A stretch of 64,000 bases of DNA from the NCBI GenBank assembly GCA_025210735.1, contig JAOARD010000022.1:1-64000 (forward strand). The letters are read 5' to 3'. This document shows, piece by piece, positions 57,016 through 64,000 of the stretch (within the stretch, counting starts at the first letter, position 1; each line of letters begins with the position of its first letter). Origin of the DNA: Bacteroidales bacterium (lineage in GTDB: Bacteria > Bacteroidota > Bacteroidia > Bacteroidales > UBA6680). The position numbers and the translations under genes were made by a program. A model generated the notes under the pieces. It made no database searches, was not told the origin of the DNA, and was given only the letters and a program-made list of their open reading frames with translations.

Positions 57016-58041
57016 ATGGCAAAGAAAAAGCAGGGAACAATAACCTACGACGCTTTAGGAAAAGCACTTAAGAGCAGACAGTATAAACCGGTATATCTGT
57101 TTATGGGCGATGAGGCCTATTTTATAGATGTTGTAACCAAATATATAATGTCATCGGTACTTAAGCCGGAAGAGCAAGGTTTTAATCAGCACGTTTTATA
57201 TGGTAAAGATACCGATGTAAACAACCTTATTCTTACGGCTAAGCAGTTTCCTATGATGTCTGCTCATCAGCTTATTATTCTTAAAGAGGCACAGGATATG
57301 AAGAAGATAGAGGAGTTGGTAGCATATACCGACAACCCTCTTGAATCTACCATACTTGTTATAAACTACAAGTACGGATCGTTACCTGCTAACAGAAAAT
57401 TATATAAAAGCATTGCCAAATGTGGCGAGATATTTATCTCAAACTCACTATATGAGAATGAGATTCCGGCATGGGCAACCAGAACACTACGCAGCAAAAA
57501 AATATCTATCGATAATAACGCTGCGCTGTTGCTGGCTGAATTCCTCGGAAACGATCTTAGTAAGATATCTAATGAGCTGGACAAACTGGCAATGCTAATG
57601 CCAAAAGGCGAAAACCATATTACTCCAACACATGTTGAGAAGAATATTGGGATAAGTAAAGATTACAACAACTTTGAGCTGCAAAAGGCATTAGGGACTA
57701 AAGATGTGGCTAAAGCTTTCAGAATAGTTAACCACTTTAAGGCAAACCCCAAGAACAATCCGCTTACAGTAACACTTGGAGTACTCTACAACTACTATAT
57801 GAAGATATTTAACCTTCATATGTTAAAGGGTAAATCACAAAGCGAGCAAGAGGCAACACTACGCATACCATCGTTCTTTATGAATGAGTATAAACTTGCT
57901 GCACGCAACTACTCACCGGGTAAAATTGTTAATATTATTGCCGATTTGCGCGAGTATGACCTTAAAAGCAAAGGTGTAAACAACGTATCATCGTCAGATG
58001 GCGACCTTCTGCTTGAGCTGGTATACAAAATAATTAAATAG
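57016..58041 (+). CDS. holA: DNA polymerase III delta subunit
   Basis: A 341-residue clamp-loader subunit: VYLFMGDEAYFID at the start, then LIILKEAQDMKKIEEL and LGNDLSKISNELDKL in the middle. It follows the AMP nucleosidase gene by three bases and is followed by the rhomboid gene after four. Confidence 0.9.
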   Translation: MAKKKQGTITYDALGKALKSRQYKPVYLFMGDEAYFIDVVTKYIMSSVLKPEEQGFNQHVLYGKDTDVNNLILTAKQFPMMSAHQLIILKEAQDMKKIEELVAYTDNPLESTILVINYKYGSLPANRKLYKSIAKCGEIFISNSLYENEIPAWATRTLRSKKISIDNNAALLLAEFLGNDLSKISNELDKLAMLMPKGENHITPTHVEKNIGISKDYNNFELQKALGTKDVAKAFRIVNHFKANPKNNPLTVTLGVLYNYYMKIFNLHMLKGKSQSEQEATLRIPSFFMNEYKLAARNYSPGKIVNIIADLREYDLKSKGVNNVSSSDGDLLLELVYKIIK

Positions 58042-58045
58042 AATA

Positions 58046-58663
58046 ATGATTACAATAATTATAATTGCTGTTACCGTATTGGTTTCATTCAGTGCGTTCA
58101 ATTCGCAGGAACTTATGTACAAGTGTATACTTAATCCGTATGTAACCATACGCAATAAACAGTGGCACCGCGTTGTCTCACACGGATTTCTTCATGCCGA
58201 TTATGTTCACCTGCTTGTAAATATGATTGTACTCTACTCTTTTGGACGTAATGTAGAGTTTATATTTAAAGATCTACAAAAATCAAATATAATAAGTAAC
58301 TACACCCTTACATTTCTTCTGCTTTATGTAGGAGGATTAATTGTAGCATCGTTACCATCGTTTATAAAACACCGTAACAATCCCGGATATAACTCTCTTG
58401 GTGCATCAGGGGCTGTATCGGCAGTAACATTTACAAGCATATTCTTCTTTCCAAAAGATAATATATACCTCTATTTTGCCATCCCTATTCCGGCATATAT
58501 ATTTGGTGCACTCTACCTGTTTTTTGAGCACTACATGTCCAGAAAAAAGTCAGGCAATATAGCACACGATGCTCACTTTGCAGGAGCAGTATATGGTTTT
58601 TTATTCCCACTGCTTATAGATCCTAATCTTATTATGGTTTTTATTGATAACTTCAGGTCATGA
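58046..58663 (+). CDS. Rhomboid family intramembrane protease
   Basis: A 205-residue protein with about six membrane helices. HGFLHADYVHLLVNM is the first motif (HxxxN), the catalytic Ser is in SLGASGAVSAV (about 118) and the catalytic His is in HDAHFAGAVYG. It cuts membrane proteins within the membrane; the substrate is unknown. Confidence 0.9.
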   Translation: MITIIIIAVTVLVSFSAFNSQELMYKCILNPYVTIRNKQWHRVVSHGFLHADYVHLLVNMIVLYSFGRNVEFIFKDLQKSNIISNYTLTFLLLYVGGLIVASLPSFIKHRNNPGYNSLGASGAVSAVTFTSIFFFPKDNIYLYFAIPIPAYIFGALYLFFEHYMSRKKSGNIAHDAHFAGAVYGFLFPLLIDPNLIMVFIDNFRS

Positions 58664-59529
58664 TAGCAAAACGCAACCATATTAACTACAACGGAGAGTT
58701 TATACAGATAGATCATCCGGCACTACAGGCATCAAACAGAGGTTATCAGTATGGCGATGGCTTTTTTGAGACAATACGCTGCAACGGAACTGTACCACTG
58801 CATTTTGATCTGCATATGGAGCGTATTGAACGTGCTTTTCAGGTATTTGAGTTTGAGAAAGGATCAACATTCAGCCGCGAATATCTGTCGTTACAGATTA
58901 CACGCACACTGAACAAAAACAGATTCTTTAAAGCATCAAGAGTAAGATTCAGCTTCTATCGCGACAGCGATGGTCTGTATACCCCAACAGGAAACAAATG
59001 GGGATTTGTTATATACCCAACAATACTGGAGAACGAACAGTATACAATAAACAGAACAGGTCTGCTAACAGATATATACCCTACAATGGCAAAGCAGATT
59101 AATATGTTCTCAAGTCTTAAAAACAGTGCAGCAATGCTTTACGTTAAAGCCGGACTATACAAAAAGGCTATGAATATAGACGATTGCATTATCATGAACG
59201 ATAAAGGATACGTTTGCGAAACAATAAGCTCAAATATATTTGTGGTTAAAGACGATGCTATTGTTACGCCATCGTTAAAAGAGGGATGTGTTGCCGGAAT
59301 AATGCGCCATATAATAATTAAACTGCTCCAGAAACTTGGTTATAACATATCGGTTATAGATGGTCTGTTTGTTGAAGATCTGGTTGACGCCGATGAGATA
59401 TTTATAACAAACTCTATTCAGGGTATTCAGTGGGTTGGAGGTTTCAACGATAAACGTTACGACTACAAACTTGCAAATCAGATTATATACGAACTAAATC
59501 AGCATACATTTAAAGGAATATTTCTGTAG
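58660..59529 (+). CDS. Aminotransferase class IV (PabC-like)
   Basis: A 289-residue PLP enzyme: GYQYGDGFFETIR is the typical start, Lys in SSLKNSA (about 150), CETISSNIF with the PLP-binding Glu, and FITNSIQGIQWV. It may be 4-amino-4-deoxychorismate lyase or a branched-chain/D-amino acid aminotransferase; sequence alone does not decide. It overlaps the rhomboid gene by 4 bases. Confidence 0.85.
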   Translation: MIAKRNHINYNGEFIQIDHPALQASNRGYQYGDGFFETIRCNGTVPLHFDLHMERIERAFQVFEFEKGSTFSREYLSLQITRTLNKNRFFKASRVRFSFYRDSDGLYTPTGNKWGFVIYPTILENEQYTINRTGLLTDIYPTMAKQINMFSSLKNSAAMLYVKAGLYKKAMNIDDCIIMNDKGYVCETISSNIFVVKDDAIVTPSLKEGCVAGIMRHIIIKLLQKLGYNISVIDGLFVEDLVDADEIFITNSIQGIQWVGGFNDKRYDYKLANQIIYELNQHTFKGIFL

Positions 59530-59541
59530 ATAACCACAACA

Positions 59542-59602
59542 TTAAGAAGCAGTTTGAATTTTTTATCAATGAAACGAAGGATAAATTTTAAACGGCTTCT
59601 AA
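59542..59602. repeat. Palindromic element, short form
   Basis: ttaagaagcagtttgaattt (59542-59561) and atttttaaacggcttctaa-like aattttaaacggcttctaa (59584-59602) form a long imperfect hairpin around tgaaacgaag. It is the same family as 32337-32502. It overlaps the first bases of the yqgE stop region and may end both converging genes. Confidence 0.6.
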
Positions 59603-60186
59603 TTCATAACCGGATCTTCAGGGAAATTCTGCCACAACTTAAACCCCTCTCCCATACGCTTAATCTCCGATTTATAGTCGCAGTTATCTGTAAGCAATAT
59701 ATCAGCATTACCAACCTTAGATACCGCCCAGTGTCGCTCAGTTAGCTCTGTAATTAACTGGCTGTTCTCCCAACCAGAATAACCAACAAAAAACTTAATA
59801 TGTTCTGGCAACAGAATCTTCTTACCCATAAGCTCTTTAACCTTATCAAGGTTACCACCCCAGTACAATCCATTACCTATTGGTGTAGCATCATCAATCA
59901 AATTACCAGCATTATGTATAAAATTAAGCATATCCTGACCAACCGGACCACCCAGATATAGTTTTATATCCTTTACCGGAAAATCGTCAATTACAGAATC
60001 TATATTAACGCCGGAATACTTATTCAGAATATATCCCACTGTCCCGTTATCGTTATGCTCTGTAATTAACACAACCGCTTTTGTAAAGTACATATCGCGC
60101 AGTGTGGGCGATGCAACAAGAATTCTACCCGGTTTTGGCGATAATCGGTTTGCAACAACATTAAATATATCAGAGTCCTGAGCCAT
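59599..60186 (-). CDS. YqgE/AlgH family protein (UPF0301)
   Basis: A 195-residue protein: PGRILVASPTLRDMYFTKAVVLITEH at the start, then GTVGYILNK, YLGGPVGQD and a late FVGYSGWENSQL. Conserved in Gram-negatives, with no settled function. It is divergent from the NhaC gene. Confidence 0.92.
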   Translation of the reverse strand: MAQDSDIFNVVANRLSPKPGRILVASPTLRDMYFTKAVVLITEHNDNGTVGYILNKYSGVNIDSVIDDFPVKDIKLYLGGPVGQDMLNFIHNAGNLIDDATPIGNGLYWGGNLDKVKELMGKKILLPEHIKFFVGYSGWENSQLITELTERHWAVSKVGNADILLTDNCDYKSEIKRMGEGFKLWQNFPEDPVMN

Positions 60187-60373
60187 GCTTATACACTTAA
60201 TTACAGTGCAAATTTAATAAAAATTTATATATTGGTTTTTTATTACAAAAGCCTTTGATAAGTAAGTACACCTAAAAGTAGTGTACAAAAACTGATACTA
60301 CAAACAGCCTTTGCCCACTATATTTAATGGTACAACTGCTTTACAAAGACTTAAACTATTACCCTAAAAATAT

Positions 60374-62272
60374 ATGACTAAAAAGATAACCCTTACTGTT
60401 TTTGCACTACTGTGCTTTTTAAATCTGTTTGCAAACAAGTCTGAAAAAGCCCCGCCGGGTGTTTATATTCAGAATATTGAGACCTCAGTTACCATTGATA
60501 TACCAAAAGATGTAAATGATACACTGATTACAATAAAACATAATCAGGAGATAATAGAGGCAGATATATCAAACGGAAAAGCAACATTCAATTACTCTTT
60601 TAACGATTCCGGCGATCAACATATTGATGTTATTGTACAAGGAAAAAGCAACATATATACATTTGGTGTAATTCCGTTATGGTTATCGGTAATACCACCA
60701 CTTATTGCCATATTCTTTGCACTGGCATTTAAAGAGGTATACTCTGCTCTGCTATTGGGTATACTCTCCGGTACATTTATCCTCTTCTTTTACGCAGGCG
60801 ATGGAGTATTGGGAGCACTGCTAAACGGGCTACTTGATATTGTTGACAACAGAGTTATATCTACCATGACAGACAGAGATCATATTGCAATTATTGTATT
60901 CTCTATGCTCATTGGTGGTATGGTGAGCCTCATCACAAAAAACGGCGGCATGACCGGAGTAGTAAACAAACTGTCAAAATATGCATCAACACCACGGTCA
61001 GGGCAGTTAATAACATGGTTTATGGGTATTGCTATATTCTTTGACGATTACGCAAACACTCTTGTTGTTGGTAACACAATGCGCCCTATTACCGACAGGT
61101 TAAAGATATCGAGAGAGAAGCTTGCCTATATTGTAGACTCTACAGCAGCACCTATTGCAGCAATTGCATTTATAACAACATGGATTGGTGCCGAGCTGAG
61201 TTATATTGTATCGGGTACTGAAAATCTGGGTATAGATGAGAGCCCATACAACATACTTCTGTCATCAATACCATACTCATTTTATCCGGTATTTACTCTG
61301 GTATTTATGTTTATGCTTATAATGAAACGCCGTGATTTTGGTCCTATGCACAGGGTAGAGACTGCTGCACGTAAAAACCCGCCAACCGACAATCTGCAAC
61401 CACATTCGCAAAGCAATGCCGGAAGTGTTGCCAAAGGTAAAGAACGATGGTACAACGCAGCAATTCCGGTACTTATTATAATATTTGGTACAATAATAGG
61501 ACTTTTATACACTGGTTGGGACAGTGCTCTGTGGGCAGACAATACAAAAGGATTTGCAGCAAAATTATCGGGTGTAATCGGAGCTGCCGATCCTTATAAA
61601 GCACTGCTGTGGTCATCTACACTTGGAGTACTAACCGCTGTAGTTCTTACAATAGGTCAGAGAATAATGTCGCTAAAAGATGCTACAGAGAGTGTTATTG
61701 ATGGCTTTAAAATAATGCTTACAGCAATGCTTATACTTGTGCTTGCATGGAGTCTGGCAGGTGTAACAGCCGATCTGCATACAGCCGATTTCCTGTCGCA
61801 ACTACTTACCGGAGCAAATATTCCAACATTCCTTTTACCTGCAATTGTATTTATGCTATCGGCACTGGTTGCATTCTCTACAGGATCAAGCTGGGGAACA
61901 ATGGCAATACTATATCCGCTTGTACTACCTACAACATGGATGCTTACAAAAAGCGCCGGACTACCTCCTGATGAGGCAATGAATATCTTCTACAATGTAA
62001 CAGCATCGGTACTTGCCGGATCGGTACTTGGCGATCACTGTTCACCGATATCTGACACTACAATACTCAGCTCTCTTGCAAGCTCGTGTAACCATATATC
62101 GCATGTAAATACACAGTTGCCATACTCGCTTACTGTTGGTGCTGTATCGGTGGTTATGGGTACAATATCGGCAGCATTTAACCTATCGCCGGTTATTGTA
62201 TTTATTCCCGGATTTATTATTCTATACTTTGTAGTTGCCAAATGGGGAAAACCGGTTCAGGATTTCAGCTAA
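60374..62272 (+). CDS. Na+/H+ antiporter, NhaC family
   Basis: A 632-residue protein with signal peptide and an extra N-terminal soluble Ig-like part (about 25-95), then about twelve membrane helices. FFDDYANTLVVGNTMRPI and GSVLGDHCSPISDTTILSS are hallmark motifs. It exchanges sodium for protons across the inner membrane. No neighbour in the operon. Confidence 0.9.
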   Translation: MTKKITLTVFALLCFLNLFANKSEKAPPGVYIQNIETSVTIDIPKDVNDTLITIKHNQEIIEADISNGKATFNYSFNDSGDQHIDVIVQGKSNIYTFGVIPLWLSVIPPLIAIFFALAFKEVYSALLLGILSGTFILFFYAGDGVLGALLNGLLDIVDNRVISTMTDRDHIAIIVFSMLIGGMVSLITKNGGMTGVVNKLSKYASTPRSGQLITWFMGIAIFFDDYANTLVVGNTMRPITDRLKISREKLAYIVDSTAAPIAAIAFITTWIGAELSYIVSGTENLGIDESPYNILLSSIPYSFYPVFTLVFMFMLIMKRRDFGPMHRVETAARKNPPTDNLQPHSQSNAGSVAKGKERWYNAAIPVLIIIFGTIIGLLYTGWDSALWADNTKGFAAKLSGVIGAADPYKALLWSSTLGVLTAVVLTIGQRIMSLKDATESVIDGFKIMLTAMLILVLAWSLAGVTADLHTADFLSQLLTGANIPTFLLPAIVFMLSALVAFSTGSSWGTMAILYPLVLPTTWMLTKSAGLPPDEAMNIFYNVTASVLAGSVLGDHCSPISDTTILSSLASSCNHISHVNTQLPYSLTVGAVSVVMGTISAAFNLSPVIVFIPGFIILYFVVAKWGKPVQDFS

Positions 62273-62310
62273 AACAGCTTTAACAAATAGCTGCCATATA
62301 TAAGATTCCC

Positions 62311-62357
62311 AAAAGTGCTGTATCAACGTTATAATTTAACGTCGATACAGCACTTTT
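62311..62357 (+). terminator. Strong terminator after NhaC
   Basis: aaaagtgctgtatc (62311-62324) and gatacagcactttt (62344-62357) with an inner aacgtt/aacgt part. Almost perfect. Confidence 0.9.
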
Positions 62358-62366
62358 CAATCCAAG

Positions 62367-62599
62367 GCAATAATCTCCGATAATACATATCCTAAAGCTA
62401 GTTCGAATTGGTAACTCGGACTGAACCCGCCAATGTAAAGCGATCTCTTAGCGTAGTTGATGACAGAGCTAATATGTAAATAGTTTATTGGTTAAGGTAG
62501 TAATTATCAATAAACATGTCTCGCTTAGAGTAGAGCGATTGATAGCCAAATGCTAGTTCGAGCTGGTAGCTCGGACTGAGCCAGTTAAACTATTGCAGA
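62367..62599. repeat. Direct repeat, first copy
   Basis: About 230 bp with cgccaatgtaaagcgatctc, gttgatgacagagctaatat and gctagttcgagctggtagct recur at 63783-64000 with few changes. No coding sense. Confidence 0.85.
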
Positions 62600-62912
62600 T
62601 AACTTTACTACTTTCATTTCCGAAGTAGTATTATACAGTAACACATCCTTTAACACGAAGGAACTCTCCTCCTCGGAGGAGATACAGAGGTGGGTTTGAT
62701 TGCTAATTCCAAAAAGTCGCTTAGAGTAGAGCTATTGATACCCAAATGCTAGTTCGAGCTGGTAGCTCGGACTGAGCCAGTTAAACTATTGCAGATAACT
62801 TTACTACTTTCATTTCCGAAGTAGTATTATACAGTAACACATCCTTTAACACGAAAGAACTCTCCTCCCCGGAGGAGACACAGAGGTGGTTTGATTGTTA
62901 GCTCCAAAAAGT
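62523..62912. repeat. Tandem 195-bp repeat, two units
   Basis: Unit 1 (62523-62717) and unit 2 (62718-62912) share ttagagtagag, gctagttcgagctggtagct, ttgcagataactttactact and agtaacacatcctttaacac, then a small hairpin ctcctc/gaggag that differs by one base. Confidence 0.85.
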
Positions 62913-63410
62913 AAGTGATCTCTTAGCGTAGTTGATAGGAAACGATTGTAACAAAAATTAAAATTCTAATACAAATAAAGTTGGAATGTTCTATAATCGT
63001 TAATTCTTTATAATTAGCTGAAAAGCTATTAATTGCCTATTCAATACTTTTTTCAATAGCAAAAAAAGTATTCAAAAATGCCACCGCCACACAAAATGCT
63101 TAACGCTTTTTCTTGAATAATATTTACTAAATTTTGTGATCTCCCTTCGGTCAAACAGCACAAAATCCTTAACGTAAATATCATTCGAAAAACCTACATT
63201 TTATGATGCGGACTTTGGTGCTACCAAATATCTTAATATCTCTTTATGTTCAAGTCCCCAGATGCTAGTTCGAGCTGGTAGCTCGGACTGAACTCGCTTA
63301 AATATAGAAGATATTCTGATTGATGATAACAATTCTACATACCTACAACATATAATCAATTTGTTTACAGTATACTAAACATCAAACTTTATACGCTTAA
63401 ACTTTAAGCT

Positions 63411-63711
63411 GTCCTTTCAGGACGCCTTCTTCCATACTCATCTAACCCGATGTGTTACATCGGGTTAAATAACCTGGGCTTTCAGCCCGTTATTGTAGAA
63501 CGGTTGACATCCATACATTTTACCTGTTACAGCTATCTACTCAGACATGAACCCGTTTATTATTGGAGATACTCTTATCGCCACGAAGTGGCAGCTTACC
63601 TAGCCCTATGCAACGCGTAGGGCAGTCAGATCAGAAGAACAATCGCACTGAAAGTGCAGGTTAAAAATAAGATACATCCTGATTACCCACCCCAACCCCT
63701 CCAAGGAGGGG
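63411..63711. repeat. Run of seven short perfect hairpins
   Basis: gtcctttcaggac (63411-63423), acccgatgtgttacatcgggt (63445-63465), gggctttcagccc (63476-63488), gccacgaagtggc (63580-63592), gccctatgcaacgcgtaggg c (63603-63623), gcactgaaagtgc (63645-63657) and cccctccaaggagggg (63696-63711). Loops are mostly three to five bases. They look like REP-type palindromes; no transposase is seen nearby. Confidence 0.7.
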
Positions 63712-63782
63712 AGTTTACTGTAATATAATGTATTACACTAATTCAAGATCAAGTTATTTAACCTATCTCACAACTCAATTTG

Positions 63783-64000
63783 AGGCAATAATCTCCTGTA
63801 ATACACACCCTTAAGCTAGTTCAAGCTGACAACTCGGACTGAACCCGCCAATGTAAAGCGATCTCTTAGCGTAGTTGATGACAGAGCTAATATGTAAATA
63901 GTTTATTGGTTAAGGTAGTAATTATCAATAAACATGTCTCGCTTAGAGTAGAGCGATTGATACCCAAATGCTAGTTCGAGCTGGTAGCTCGGACTGGACC
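63783..64000. repeat. Direct repeat, second copy
   Basis: Repeats 62367-62599 (cgccaatgtaaagcgatctc, attggttaaggtagtaatta) and runs off the window. The stretch 62913-63400 holds only AT-rich sequence and another gctagttcgagctggtagct at about 63263. Confidence 0.85.

Overview
The window looks like the chromosome of a member of the Bacteroidota, most likely a Bacteroidales or Marinilabiliales-type organism. The reasons are the AT-rich sequence, weak or absent Shine-Dalgarno sites, a TTG-N19-TAnnTTTG promoter before gapA, LytTR/LytS sensor pairs, and Bacteroidota-type M16 peptidase, TlpA-like lipoprotein, AMP nucleosidase and NhaC antiporter. I saw no rRNA, tRNA or CRISPR array.

Region 1 (1-1800): the end of one HtrA-like serine protease gene followed by a complete tandem copy. 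Region 2 (about 1870-30360, possibly to 32200) is the remarkable part. It is an integron-like array of about 14 gene cassettes, nearly all read on the minus strand and separated by attC-like imperfect palindromes. In at least seven cassettes the first 6-12 bases (GTT...) are the reverse complement of the bases just before that cassette's own attC, as expected for the R' and R'' cores of a single circular cassette. No integron integrase is present, so this is a CALIN-type array or a distal part of an integron. Its cargo is mostly defence or stabilisation genes: RloA/RloB; a 7.6-kb cassette with HTH-HsdM-HsdS-PrrC-like anticodon nuclease-HsdR; a TIR protein; two Fic proteins; and HigBA. It also carries a decarboxylase with an Ada-like protein, a PhzF/flavodoxin/LysR module, a class C-like serine hydrolase and several unknown proteins.

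Most cassette junctions carry one more repeat, placed exactly between the attC and the GTT of the next cassette. Its attC-side part resembles the 5' end (domain I) of a group II intron. Its other part is an AT-rich tail with a conserved TACATTTG that fits a Bacteroidota -7 box and points into the next gene. Two other junctions instead hold nearly complete 257-258-nt mini group II introns (5' end plus domains V and VI) that share one internal deletion. So attC recombination, intron-derived DNA and promoter delivery seem to be combined in this array.

Region 3 (28476-30250): a minisatellite of about ten 85-bp units, then one plus-strand gene of unknown function with a good terminator. Region 4 (32530-62270) is ordinary chromosome: clpB; a TlpA-like lipoprotein; two LytS/LytR sensor pairs; an M16 peptidase; DUF2975 with an XRE regulator; queD-yidD-DUF493; a LiaF-like protein; a lipid A acyltransferase; topB; a universal stress protein; a nitroreductase; a histidine kinase; gapA; a GNAT acetyltransferase; AMP nucleosidase-holA-rhomboid-aminotransferase IV; YqgE; and NhaC. 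Families of 100-240-bp repeats and palindromes lie between these genes. Region 5 (62360-64000) has no gene and is filled with direct repeats and a run of short hairpins.
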